From positions 406,977 to 470,976 of the forward strand of contig JAPLKI010000022.1 in assembly GCA_026388155.1 (NCBI GenBank): DNA of 64,000 nucleotides. The letters are read 5' to 3'. This document shows positions 34,420 through 43,026 of the stretch, piece after piece. Position numbers and translations under genes: made by a program. The first letter of the stretch is position 1. Each line of letters starts with the position of its first letter. The notes below the pieces were generated by a model that saw only the letters and a list, made by a program, of their open reading frames with translations, ran no database searches and was not told the origin of the DNA. The stretch is from Elusimicrobiota bacterium (GTDB lineage Bacteria > Elusimicrobiota > Elusimicrobia > Elusimicrobiales > UBA9959).

Positions 34420-37400
34420 ATGATGAAAAAAACAATATTTTTCACTCTCCTTCTTCCGCTGGCCCTGTGCGCCGCGGCGGCATCAGCCCCGGGGGGCACT
34501 CCCGCCGCAGCCGCGTGGCGGGCGCGGGCCCAAAAATTCTCTCCGCTTTCAGATTCTATCCGTCCGCTCAGAAAATCGCCGTCTTTTTCCACCATGGAAG
34601 CCTTCAGAAAATTTTCGCTTAAACAAGGGAACGGCTGGCGGGTGCGTTATAATCCGCGCACGGCCCTGCCCGAGGCTATAATCGGCGGCCGCACTCTCCT
34701 TTATAGCGGGTCGCCTGAAGAGGCCGCCGCGGCCTTCCTCACGGATAATGCAGCCCTGCTGAATGTGAATTTTTCCCAATTGCGCCTGGCCTATAAAAAG
34801 GATTTCCTGGGAGCGACTCATCTTAACTATCAGCAATTTTATAACGGCATCCCGGTAGAGTTTTCCTATGTCAGGCTTCACATAGACAAGGACGGGGCGG
34901 TCAGCGGCTATCAGGCAAAATTCGAACCGGACATAAATTTATCGCTTGTGCCGCTGGTCTCGCCCGATTATGCCGCTTCCGCCGCCGTGGCAGATATGGG
35001 TTACGCCCTGAAAGTAAAAAAGACCTCGCTGGTAATTTTCCCCGATGAGACGGACGGCGTCTTAAAACTTGCCTGGAAAATCCTTTCCAGAGGGAGGGGT
35101 TCATGGGTGTATTATGTGGATGCCGCAACCGGCAAGGTGCTCTTTAAGTATGACGATTTGCGCTATCTCACCAGCGCCAGCGGCACAGTCAGAGGAACGG
35201 TTTACGATATCTCACCCATTCCAAACGGCAACAGCGACCTGAACAATCCCCCGATGGAATCCTTGTGGGCCCCGCTTTCCATTCAACCGATCCGGGACCA
35301 GTATGTCTGGGTGGGAGACTACTCCCATCCCGTGACCACGGACGGGAACGGCGCCTATTCCACGACCCTGAGCGGGAAGGTTTTTGCTTCACTCAAAGGC
35401 CCCTATTTTTCAGTAATTAATTTTCGGGGCCCGAGCGCCCACTTTGACAATGGCGGAGGACTGTGGCGCACTTATGCCACGCCTGTTCATAACCTTTCTC
35501 CCTATACTGTAACAATACCGGCTACCGAATGGACCGCCTCGGAGGCTTTTGCGAAAGTCATGCCGCATTTCAGCGCGGCCGCCGGGCAGCCTTTCCATAT
35601 GGGAGAGCTTGATATTGGCGGGACGATAATGGACGGAACCGAACTAAACATTAAGGACCCCGCCGGCCCGGTAGCCAGCTACATAGGAAAAAGGACAACC
35701 GGCTTTTACGGCGCTTCCGTGGAAAGCCCTTCTTATGAGCTTGACGTACAAGCCGACCCTTCCGGCGCTTCCAGTAATTTTATCGTTGACATATCATCTT
35801 ATCTGGTTCTCACCAACGCCCCCGCTGCTTCCGATAACTCCACCGGCTCTATTGAGTGGTCCACCCACTCGGTAGCGATATCGTCCACTATGACGAAAGT
35901 GACATCGCTTGACGCAAGTCTTGACTGGGGCGGCGCTTCAAATTCGCTTGCGGAAGTTAACGCGTTTTATCATCTGAATAAGATGCACGCCTATTTTGAC
36001 CCGATTAACTTTTATCCGGGCAGCCCCAAGCCCGCCGATCTAAGCGGCAGGGTGCCGGTTATGGTTCACGCGCATGGGGAGGCCGATAATATAGCGGTGG
36101 ATGGCGGCATGCAGAACGCATATTATGATTTTGAGCACGATAATATACTTATAGGCGACGGGCCAATGGACGTGGACGGTAAATTCCGCTCTTTCGCTTT
36201 GGATGGAACCATAATAAGGCACGAATACACGCACAAAGCGGTAAATCAGATTTACCCCATAATAAATTTCGGCGAGTTTGGCGCTATTTCCGAAGCCATG
36301 GCCGACTATTTTTCTCTTGCTTCCTTTAAGGCGGAGGGAAAAGACATTTCGATCCTCGGTAATTTTATCGGAGCGGGCGAAGGCACGGCCAGGGACCTTT
36401 CCGGCGTCGGCGGCTTAAAAAAAATGCCTGGTGACTGGTCCGGTGAAGTTCACGACGACAGCCTTATACTTTCGCAGGCGCTTTACTCATTGCGCGATGG
36501 AGGGCCGCACTCTCTCGGCACTTTCGCTGCGGGCACCACTTTTGCCGGCCTGCCGCGGGCGGATGTCTTTATTTTTGACGCTCTGTTTTATTTTCCCGAT
36601 AACTTCGCCAATTTTATGGACGCCATGGAAATGGTCTGTCAGCGTTTGGAACAGTCCAACTGCGCCTCCGGCCCAAATTACCTCAGTTCGATAAAGCAAG
36701 CTTTCGGAGAACACATGATTTCCACCGGGCCGGCGGCGGGGGGAGATGCCAACGAACCCAATAACGGCCCGGAATGGGCCACCGATATCAGCAGCGTCTC
36801 CGTTATTACAGGCACGATTTATCCGGTGGGCGATGTGGATTATTACTCATTACCGCTCAAGCAGGGAACTTTTACGGCAAAACTTTATCTTCCGTCTACC
36901 AATCAGACTTACGGGCTATATTCGGCCTTCGCCCTGTATCTCTTTGACGCTAATCGCAACTATGTGGTGGAAAAGGTGCCTGCCATATATAACCCGTCCG
37001 GCGGCGGCGGCTGCCTCATGGACGGCAATTGCCAGACAGAGTCTGCGAGCGTTACGCTTCAATATACTATTTCCCCGCCGGACAACTATCCGGGCCGTTA
37101 TTACCTTATGGTTACCGCGGCGCCGAATGACTTTTCCGGCAATTCCAACACGGTCTCATTCAGCTCATATACCCTTACCCTTGATTACACGCCGCAAGGC
37201 AGTTCAGAAGCAAGCATAACACGGGTTTTTGACGGCGATATCATAGATTTTGCCACCCCGAACGCAAGCTTCAACGCCGCCATGAATCCGGCTTCTTCTG
37301 TCGCCGGCGCCGCCTCCGCCGAAACTGTTTTTGAATACGCGCAACTCCGCGATCATAATTACCAGCCTCTGGAACTTACAAAAGCCTATGCGGACTTAAC

Positions 37401-37926
37401 CGGTGTTTACATGCGCCTGTCTCATCCCGTTACTGATTATTCCGACAATAAGATACACGGTACGGTGCATCTGTTGAGCGGTTTTGCGAACCGCTATCCA
37501 GGGGTCGGGACCGTATATCTTGAGGTTTTCGGCCGAAACCGCCTTGGCAGCGTGGTTTCGCTCGGAGTTTCCGACGCTATAAACCTCACGACCAATAAAT
37601 CCGCCGCGCTCGCCTATAACAATATTTTGAAGCCGGGCGATCCATGTCATTGTGATAATGATAAGTGTTCTCCATCCTGCCCTACTATAAAATTCGATGT
37701 GCAGTCGGCGGGCTCTATATCCATAAAGGTGTACACCCAGAGCGGGACGCTTGTTAAAATCCTTTGTCCGGGCAACCAGAAGGCCTGCACCGCCGGCACC
37801 GGCACGGGAACAGTGAACTGGGACGGGACCAACAGCGGCGGAGGAAAAGTGGCCAGCGGAATTTATTTCATCACGGTGACGGGCCCAGGCCTTGATAAGA
37901 TAGTCAAAGTAGCGGTGGTAAGATAA
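34420..37926 (+). CDS. Large secreted zinc metalloprotease with FTP, PPC and FlgD-Ig-like domains
   Basis: A 1168-aa protein with a signal peptide (FTLLLPLALCAAAASA). An FTP-like propeptide follows (residues about 60-250; LNVNFSQLRLAYKKDFLGATH, WVYYVDAATGKVLFKYDDL). The catalytic domain has the gluzincin motif IIRHEYTHKAVNQI, with downstream Glu in GAISEAMADYF. A PPC-type beta domain is near 790-920 (VDYYSLPLKQGTFTAKLYLP). The C-terminal FlgD-Ig-like module (VKIL...WDGTNSGGGKVASGIYF) may be a sorting signal. The layout fits M36/M4-like exported peptidases, activated by propeptide removal. It is the largest enzyme in the window. Confidence 0.9.
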   Translation: MMKKTIFFTLLLPLALCAAAASAPGGTPAAAAWRARAQKFSPLSDSIRPLRKSPSFSTMEAFRKFSLKQGNGWRVRYNPRTALPEAIIGGRTLLYSGSPEEAAAAFLTDNAALLNVNFSQLRLAYKKDFLGATHLNYQQFYNGIPVEFSYVRLHIDKDGAVSGYQAKFEPDINLSLVPLVSPDYAASAAVADMGYALKVKKTSLVIFPDETDGVLKLAWKILSRGRGSWVYYVDAATGKVLFKYDDLRYLTSASGTVRGTVYDISPIPNGNSDLNNPPMESLWAPLSIQPIRDQYVWVGDYSHPVTTDGNGAYSTTLSGKVFASLKGPYFSVINFRGPSAHFDNGGGLWRTYATPVHNLSPYTVTIPATEWTASEAFAKVMPHFSAAAGQPFHMGELDIGGTIMDGTELNIKDPAGPVASYIGKRTTGFYGASVESPSYELDVQADPSGASSNFIVDISSYLVLTNAPAASDNSTGSIEWSTHSVAISSTMTKVTSLDASLDWGGASNSLAEVNAFYHLNKMHAYFDPINFYPGSPKPADLSGRVPVMVHAHGEADNIAVDGGMQNAYYDFEHDNILIGDGPMDVDGKFRSFALDGTIIRHEYTHKAVNQIYPIINFGEFGAISEAMADYFSLASFKAEGKDISILGNFIGAGEGTARDLSGVGGLKKMPGDWSGEVHDDSLILSQALYSLRDGGPHSLGTFAAGTTFAGLPRADVFIFDALFYFPDNFANFMDAMEMVCQRLEQSNCASGPNYLSSIKQAFGEHMISTGPAAGGDANEPNNGPEWATDISSVSVITGTIYPVGDVDYYSLPLKQGTFTAKLYLPSTNQTYGLYSAFALYLFDANRNYVVEKVPAIYNPSGGGGCLMDGNCQTESASVTLQYTISPPDNYPGRYYLMVTAAPNDFSGNSNTVSFSSYTLTLDYTPQGSSEASITRVFDGDIIDFATPNASFNAAMNPASSVAGAASAETVFEYAQLRDHNYQPLELTKAYADLTGVYMRLSHPVTDYSDNKIHGTVHLLSGFANRYPGVGTVYLEVFGRNRLGSVVSLGVSDAINLTTNKSAALAYNNILKPGDPCHCDNDKCSPSCPTIKFDVQSAGSISIKVYTQSGTLVKILCPGNQKACTAGTGTGTVNWDGTNSGGGKVASGIYFITVTGPGLDKIVKVAVVR

Positions 37927-38073
37927 CGGCAGGGTATAGGGGTGAGGGGATAGGGTAGAGGGTTGAGAGCGAATTTTATGAATACTTTAATACATAACAG
38001 AAAGCATGCTTTTGTCCCGGCATTTCTGTTTGCCCTTACCCTATCCCCTCTGCCCTCTACCCTAACCCCTGTT
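37926..38073. repeat. Heptad palindrome P14 enclosing a gene start
   Basis: Left words CAGGGTA, TAGGGGT, GAGGGGA, TAGGGTA and right complements CCCTATCCCCTCTGCC, with boundary TAACGGCAG at the metalloprotease stop. The PorV-like ORF starts in the loop, and the right arm encodes part of its signal peptide. Confidence 0.85.
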
Positions 38074-39150
38074 TTTGCCGGCGGTTCCGGTTCTACGGCC
38101 ATGCAGGTCCTTAAAACCGATATCAGTCCCAGGGCAATGGGTATGGGCGGCAGTTTTGTGGCGGTAGCGGACGATATTTACGCCGTGAATTATAATCCGG
38201 CGGGTCTGGCCCAGCTTTATGTGCCCGAGGCCTCGGCCATGTATCTTTCAGGGTTTGATGACGCAAAACTTGAATATGTGGCCATCGGCATGCCTATGCC
38301 CTTTTTGGGGCTGGCAGGCATTGCAAAGCCGGCCATGGCTGTTTCCGCGATTTTTTCCGACGCGGGCCGTTTTAACTGGACCACCATGAACGGTGACGGA
38401 TCATTGTCGTCAAAAAACCTTAACGCCCAAACGGACAGCGTGATTGCCTTAAGCTATGGCGAGAAAGTTTATTCGGGGGATGTGAATCTGGAAGGCTATA
38501 AGGCCAAAATCGAGCAATATGCGGGCATGTCCGTCAAATTCATAAGTTCCGATATGCTTCAGCATTATTCCGCTTCCGCGCTGGCTTTTGACGCCGGCTG
38601 GCTGGTGATGGAACAGAATATCGGGCTCACTTTCGGGGCGGGGCTTGCCAATTACGGCGGCGGAATAAAATACGCAAGCGAGACGGAGAAGCTGCCGTCT
38701 ATTTTGCGGCTGGGGCTTGCCTTGCAGCGTCCCACTATACTGGACCAGTCCGCCCTTGTTTCGGTGGAGTACGACTCCTATCTCGCCGAACCTAAAAAAA
38801 GTCTGCGCCTCGGCCTGGAATATAATTTTGAGAAAATTTTCAAAGCGCGCCTTGGTTACAAGGCGCTTGAGGACAACAAGGGCCTTACCTTGGGCCTTGG
38901 CGTTCATTATGATGACTTGGCGTTTGATTTCGCCCTGTCGCTCGGGAACGCGGTTTTTAACACTTCACAAGTGGCGTTGTCATACAAATTCAACGGTTAT
39001 GTAAACTCGGCTTACAAACGGAAAGTGAATTACAAAGAACCGGAACCGGCCCGGAAAACCGTACATCCCGCGCCTAAAGCCAAGCCCCAGCCTAAAAAAC
39101 CCCCGCCGGAAGAAAACAAAAACAACTCCGATTTTTTCTTGATCAACTGA
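37978..39150 (+). CDS. PorV/UPF0164-like outer-membrane barrel protein
   Basis: A 390-aa protein. The ATG at 37978 has GAGAG upstream; the signal peptide ends about PVFAGG. Then a block GGSFVAVADDIYAVNYNPAGLAQL, the hallmark of PorV/UPF0164-type beta-barrel proteins, followed by repeated beta strands. The C-terminal tail is Lys/Pro-rich (PKAKPQPKKPPPEENK). PorV-type proteins sit in the outer membrane and serve type IX secretion in Bacteroidota; elsewhere the role is open. Here it follows an exported protease with a sorting-like C terminus. Signal-peptide residues TLSPLPSTLTP are encoded by the right arm of P14. Confidence 0.85.
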   Translation: MNTLIHNRKHAFVPAFLFALTLSPLPSTLTPVFAGGSGSTAMQVLKTDISPRAMGMGGSFVAVADDIYAVNYNPAGLAQLYVPEASAMYLSGFDDAKLEYVAIGMPMPFLGLAGIAKPAMAVSAIFSDAGRFNWTTMNGDGSLSSKNLNAQTDSVIALSYGEKVYSGDVNLEGYKAKIEQYAGMSVKFISSDMLQHYSASALAFDAGWLVMEQNIGLTFGAGLANYGGGIKYASETEKLPSILRLGLALQRPTILDQSALVSVEYDSYLAEPKKSLRLGLEYNFEKIFKARLGYKALEDNKGLTLGLGVHYDDLAFDFALSLGNAVFNTSQVALSYKFNGYVNSAYKRKVNYKEPEPARKTVHPAPKAKPQPKKPPPEENKNNSDFFLIN

Positions 39151-39182
39151 CCGCGATGCGGCTGTTCCAGCCGCGCCATAAA

Positions 39183-39265
39183 GACCGCCATCAGCTTTAG
39201 GCCATATGCCATAAGCTTTAAGGTGTTCCTTATAGAACTTAGGGCTTCTGGCGTACGGCATATGG
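39183..39265. repeat. Intergenic heptad palindrome P15
   Basis: Left words GCTTTAG, GCCATAT, GCCATAA, GCTTTAA; right arm, reverse-complemented, GCCATAT, GCCGTAC, GCCAGAA, GCCCTAA. Core AAGGTGTTCCTT. Same word family as P6, 28 kb away. Confidence 0.85.
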
Positions 39266-39295
39266 CTTTCCCGCTTTGCCCGGCAAAACGGGAAA

Positions 39296-39324
39296 TTGAC
39301 AGCGCGGGCTATTGTTTATAGAAT
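39296..39324 (+). promoter_or_regulatory. Sigma-70-like promoter for the lipoprotein genes
   Basis: TTGACA (39296-39301), exactly 17 nt, TAGAAT (39319-39324). A GGAGG ribosome-binding site at about 39342 precedes the ATG at 39352. Best promoter match in the window. Confidence 0.75.
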
Positions 39325-39351
39325 AAAAATGAAGATTCCTCAGGAGGTTCC

Positions 39352-39798
39352 ATGAAAAAAGCACTGTTCCTGGCATTCGTGTCGGTTATGGCCGTTGGAT
39401 GCTCCTCTGCCCCTAAGGGCACCGTTTCCAGTTCGGGCGCAATTGAAAGAGAGTGGGTGGAAGAAGGCATTACTAAAAATTATATTTTTGCCCGCGGCAT
39501 CGGCGCGGCGGATCAGACTTTGGAGAACAAAACCCAGAAGATGGCCACTTCAAGGAACGCCGCCATCGTAAACGGACAGTATAACATGCTTTCCTTCGTA
39601 AAGGGCGTGAGCCTGGAAGGCGGCGTTACCGTTGAAAAAGCGATCGAGACCGATTCCGTGCTCGCCACCAAAATTGACGCTGTCATAAAAGGCGCCCAGG
39701 TAGTACGTTCCGAGTGGACCAGCGATGACGGCTGCGTTATCGTGCTCAGGCTTTCCAAGAAGGCGCTCAAAGACGCAGGAATTAAGATAGTCGAATAG
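39352..39798 (+). CDS. Lipoprotein of unknown function
   Basis: A 148-aa protein with a clear lipobox (FVSVMAVGCSSAPKG, Cys about residue 17). The mature part has NYIFARGIGAADQTLENKTQK and ends VIVLRLSKKALKDAGIKIVE. Two alanine/valine-rich helices with VEKAIETDSVLATKIDAV. Reminiscent of LPP20/FlgT-N-type small domains but not certain. It has a strong promoter and ribosome-binding site and lies 23 nt upstream of another lipoprotein gene, so the pair is one operon. Confidence 0.85.
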   Translation: MKKALFLAFVSVMAVGCSSAPKGTVSSSGAIEREWVEEGITKNYIFARGIGAADQTLENKTQKMATSRNAAIVNGQYNMLSFVKGVSLEGGVTVEKAIETDSVLATKIDAVIKGAQVVRSEWTSDDGCVIVLRLSKKALKDAGIKIVE

Positions 39799-39821
39799 GT
39801 CTCCGGGAAAAAGACCAAAAA

Positions 39822-40880
39822 ATGAAAAGCTGCCAGCGCGTCCTTTTGGGAGTGCTCCTTATTGCCGCCTTCGGCTGTTCCTCCGCCGTTAAAAGATCGG
39901 GGCTGAACCCCGCCTATGAAACGGAGACGGTGGAAGCAGAAGGTATGTCCCCTGTGCTTAACGGGGACTCCGAAGGTGCAAAAAAAGCGGCGCTCCACGA
40001 CGCCATGCGCAATGCCCTGGGCCTGGTGGTGGGAATATACGTCTCGCAGGACGCCCTGGTCTCGAAGTCCGTGCTGATAGATGAGAATATAACCTCACAG
40101 ACCGAGGGCTACATAGAAAAATACGAAGTTCTCAAGGATTGGCGCGACGGGGATTTTTATAAAACCAGAATACGCGCCCATGTGCGGAAAGAAGATCTTT
40201 CGGCGAAGCTTCGCAAACTTGAAACCGAGCCGCAAAAACTCGGCAACCCAGTAATCGGTTTTGATATAAAGGAAGCCGTTGACGGCAGGGAGCAGCCTTC
40301 CAATTACGCCGAACTTGAGCTGAAAGACCGTTTTACCGACGCGGGATTTATGACCGGGGAGAAAAACAAGGCTGACATCCTTATAAAAGGTTCCGCCCGC
40401 TCGGATTTCAACACCCGCGAGGGGCTTGGCGGCTTTGTTTCCTATCGCGCGTCGCTTTCAGTGAACGCGGTAAAACCCGCTTCCGACGAAACAATGGCAA
40501 CCGCCCAGGAAACAGCAGGCGGCATAGATCTGAACGACTCCGCCGCTTCGCGCGCCGCCATTATTAACGCGGCGAAAAAGTCAGCCGACGGCCTGCTGGA
40601 AAAGGTGCTTAAGGCCCTCAGGGAAAAGTCAATGGTGCGACTTAACCTCTCGAATTTGGCTTCGCTAAACGACCTGAGCGAATTTATAAAAGGTTTGCGC
40701 AATATTCCTACGGTAAGAGATTGCTGGCTGAGAAACTACTCTGACGGGGCCGCCTCTGTCGATGTGGGCATGCGCAAAGGAGGGGCGGCTGATCTTTCGC
40801 AATTGCTGATAAAAAATTCAAAGCGCCCCTTGTCGGTGGGGAAAACATCCGCTTACGAACTTGACGCCGCGTTTAAATAA
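39822..40880 (+). CDS. Lipoprotein with FlgT/LPP20-like N-terminal domain
   Basis: A 352-aa lipoprotein (LLIAAFGCSSAVKRSG). Residues about 45-140 resemble the FlgT-N/LPP20 fold: GAKKAALHDAMRNALGLVVGIYV, then VSKSVLIDENITSQTEGYIEKYEVL and TRIRAHVRKEDLSAKL. The C-terminal half has an alanine-rich helix (AIINAAKKSADGLLEKVLKAL) and RDCWLRNYSDGAASVDVGMR. In flagellated bacteria FlgT anchors the T-ring; no other flagellar genes are here, so a general envelope role is more likely. It shares an operon with the small lipoprotein upstream. Confidence 0.75.
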   Translation: MKSCQRVLLGVLLIAAFGCSSAVKRSGLNPAYETETVEAEGMSPVLNGDSEGAKKAALHDAMRNALGLVVGIYVSQDALVSKSVLIDENITSQTEGYIEKYEVLKDWRDGDFYKTRIRAHVRKEDLSAKLRKLETEPQKLGNPVIGFDIKEAVDGREQPSNYAELELKDRFTDAGFMTGEKNKADILIKGSARSDFNTREGLGGFVSYRASLSVNAVKPASDETMATAQETAGGIDLNDSAASRAAIINAAKKSADGLLEKVLKALREKSMVRLNLSNLASLNDLSEFIKGLRNIPTVRDCWLRNYSDGAASVDVGMRKGGAADLSQLLIKNSKRPLSVGKTSAYELDAAFK

Positions 40881-40965
40881 CGGCAGGGGCTAGCGGCCAG
40901 AGTATAGGGTTATAAGGGATTCCGCCCCTAAATCTCCAGCCTCTATCCGCTAGCCCCTGTTGTAC
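40878..40965. repeat. Intergenic heptad palindrome P16
   Basis: Left words CAGGGGC, TAGCGGC, CAGAGTA, TAGGGTT; right arm, reverse-complemented, CAGGGGC, TAGCGGA, TAGAGGC, TGGAGAT. Begins TAACGGCAG exactly at the lipoprotein stop codon, core AAGGGATTCCGCCC. Confidence 0.9.
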
Positions 40966-40968
40966 ATA

Positions 40969-41796
40969 CTATTTGCCGCGTTGTTTGAGTTTTTCCGCTT
41001 GTCTCTTTTTGTAATCCGAAACCTTTTTATCCTGCTCAGCCAGAAAAGAGTCGATAAAATCTTCCCTCTTGGCCAGTTTTTTTCTAAGGTCTTCCACACG
41101 ATTTTTCAGCTTGTTGTAGGTTTTTCTTTCACCCTCCATAAGACGCGACAGATGCGGCTGAACCGCCAGAGAACCGCCTGAAACATCAGCCTCGCTGCCC
41201 TGGGCTATTTCCTTGTTTTCCGCGCCAGCCGTTACCGCCAGAACCCCCTCAAAAAGCCCCACGGACGTGTTTTGCGACGAAAGCGCCACCGAAAAAGCCG
41301 TGCCGCGCACCGCGCAGACGGCTGATGGAGTGCGCACTTCAATCTTTGAAGCCAGATCGGACTTGAATTTGGCGGCCAGCCACATGGCCTTGCCGGCCAG
41401 GAATGCAAAGGAATATTTACGGCCGGCGGCGTCCAGTTTCAGTTCGCTGGCTGTAAGCTCCGAGCGCTCGTCCACTTTTATAAATGTCCCGTCCTTGATC
41501 AAGATCTCGCAATTCCCGCGGGGGCCGGTTTTTATCCGGTCGCCTTCAGCTATCGGCATAGCTTTTTTTACCGGCTGCCACAAAGAAGCCGGACCGGCTT
41601 TCATCAATTCGGCATTGCGGCCCGCGTTATAGATACAGCCTATTACCCCGCCGGTGACACCGACCTGCTCACCCCCGGGCTTGGAGGGGGCGTCCGCGGC
41701 GGTGACACTGGCCTGCCGCGGGCCTATGGCGTTGTCCGCGGCTGAAAGGTTTGCACACATGGCCGACAGAACAGTGAATATTAACGTTTTCATCAT
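40969..41796 (-). CDS. FecR-domain secreted protein with palindrome-derived insert
   Basis: A 275-aa protein from ATG at 41796 (CTGGAGATAC upstream). Signal peptide (TLIFTVLSAMCANLSA), then at once the insert SAADNAIGPRQASVTA, the same peptide as in WaaA. A FecR domain follows (EGDRIKTGPRGNCEILIKDGT; SKIEVRTPSAVCAVRGTAF; GLFEGVLAVTAG), and a C-terminal coiled coil (RKTYNKLKNRVEDLRKKLAKRE). FecR domains in secreted proteins are mostly structural. An upstream Met (41898) lies in repeat P17 and is not preferred. Unclear function. Confidence 0.85.
   Translation of the reverse strand: MMKTLIFTVLSAMCANLSAADNAIGPRQASVTAADAPSKPGGEQVGVTGGVIGCIYNAGRNAELMKAGPASLWQPVKKAMPIAEGDRIKTGPRGNCEILIKDGTFIKVDERSELTASELKLDAAGRKYSFAFLAGKAMWLAAKFKSDLASKIEVRTPSAVCAVRGTAFSVALSSQNTSVGLFEGVLAVTAGAENKEIAQGSEADVSGGSLAVQPHLSRLMEGERKTYNKLKNRVEDLRKKLAKREDFIDSFLAEQDKKVSDYKKRQAEKLKQRGK
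41702..41746. repeat. 45-bp coding palindrome (class B) in the FecR gene
   Basis: Identical to the waaA copy at 43 of 45 positions (two C/T changes), including the GCCGCGG / CCGCGGC stem. Encodes SAADNAIGPRQASVT in the same reading frame as in waaA. Confidence 0.9.
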
Positions 41797-41839
41797 GTAT
41801 CTCCAGTAGGGTGCCTGTGCAGGTGGAGCAGGTACAAGC

Positions 41840-41927
41840 AAATAGCGAATAGTAAGATAGTAAATAGTGGCAACCGGAAGAACCCTGCTATTTGCCATTC
41901 GCTATTTACTATTTGCTACTTCAGCTA
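41840..41927. repeat. Intergenic heptad palindrome P17
   Basis: Left words AGCGAAT, AGTAAGAT, AGTAAAT, AGTGGC; right complements GCTATTTG, CATTCGCTATTTACTATTTG. Same word family as P10 and P19. Lies upstream of the FecR gene start. Confidence 0.85.
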
Positions 41928-42000
41928 TCAGCCTCAAGTATCACTTTAATATACCACAAATATTATAGAATAAAACTTTCGTGCCGGAACTTTTTTACTT

Positions 42001-42891
42001 ATGTCCTATTTCTTTATCATCAATCCTAATGCGGGCCATAAGCGCAAAAATATCGTCAAACTAATAAATGGCGTATTTTCCGCCAGAAAAATGCGCTACG
42101 AAATTGAGTTTACCACTAAGAGATCGCATGCGCGCGAACTGGCGGCTAAAGCAGTTACGCAGGGTTTTAGCGATGTGGTGGCCGTTGGAGGCGACGGTAC
42201 CATAAGGGAAACGGCCTCGGCGCTTGTGGGCCATAGCCAGACTCTTGGCATAATTCCCTGCGGTTCCGGCAATGGCCTGGCCCGCAACCTTTACATTCCG
42301 CTGGATGCCGGCGCTTGCGTGCGCGGCCTGCTTGACTGGCATGTGCGCGCGATAGACGCGGGGCTTGCCAACGGTGAACTGTTTTTATGCTCCGCCGGCG
42401 TCGGCCTTGACGCGGAAATAGCCCGGGATTTTAACGCCCGCAAGGGCGGGCGCGGCATTCTGCCCTACATCTATCACGGGGCGCTTCAGTTTTTTAAATA
42501 CCGCCCGGTTCCTATGGCCGCGGCTTTCAATTCGAAGTGGATGAAATTTGAGCCCCTTCTGGCCGCAGTCATGAACGGGCGCCAGTTCGGCGGCGGGGCG
42601 CAGATCGCCCCGGACGCCTATCTGGACGACGGCCTGCTGGATCTTGCCGTAGTAAAAAAGAAAGGTTTTTTAAAAACTATTTTAACTCTGCCGGATCTAT
42701 TCAACGGCAGGCTGGCTTCTCACCCTGAACTGGTAAGTTACTTCAAGGCGCAGATCTTTGAGTTGCACTGCCTCAAGGGAACAGCTTACCATCTTGACGG
42801 GGAGGATTTTGTCTGCGACACGGGCCTGCTAAAAATAACAGTGTTGCCGAGAGCCCTTAAAGTTAAAGCTCCGCCGGTAACCACGCAGTAG
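42001..42891 (+). CDS. Diacylglycerol/lipid kinase (YegS-type)
   Basis: A 296-aa lipid kinase: N-terminal SYFFIINPNAGHKRKN, nucleotide-binding VVAVGGDGTIRETASALVG and LGIIPCGSGNGLARNLYIP, and C-terminal beta domain with GGGAQIAPDAYLDDGLLDL and YHLDGEDF. Phosphorylates diacylglycerol or a similar lipid at the membrane surface. Length is normal. It stands alone between repeats P17 and P18. No clear ribosome-binding site before the ATG at 42001, though the next in-frame Met lies deeper in the nucleotide fold, so this start is the only sensible one. Confidence 0.9.
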   Translation: MSYFFIINPNAGHKRKNIVKLINGVFSARKMRYEIEFTTKRSHARELAAKAVTQGFSDVVAVGGDGTIRETASALVGHSQTLGIIPCGSGNGLARNLYIPLDAGACVRGLLDWHVRAIDAGLANGELFLCSAGVGLDAEIARDFNARKGGRGILPYIYHGALQFFKYRPVPMAAAFNSKWMKFEPLLAAVMNGRQFGGGAQIAPDAYLDDGLLDLAVVKKKGFLKTILTLPDLFNGRLASHPELVSYFKAQIFELHCLKGTAYHLDGEDFVCDTGLLKITVLPRALKVKAPPVTTQ

Positions 42892-42896
42892 GCAGT

Positions 42897-43024
42897 AAAT
42901 TGAAGATTTAAGATTCCGGATTCAAGATTGAAGAGTTGGAATTATTGGAACTGCGAAGAGGGGGGAACTGTTGCCATCAGGTTATTTAGTTATTAATCTT
43001 AAATCTTGAATCCTTATTCCTGAG
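42897..43024. repeat. Intergenic heptad palindrome P18
   Basis: Left words AGATTTA, AGATTCC, GGATTCA, AGATTGA; right complement TTAATCTTAAATCTTGAATCC. Loop with GGAATTATTGGAACT. Same family as P13. Confidence 0.8.
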
Positions 43025-43026
43025 TT

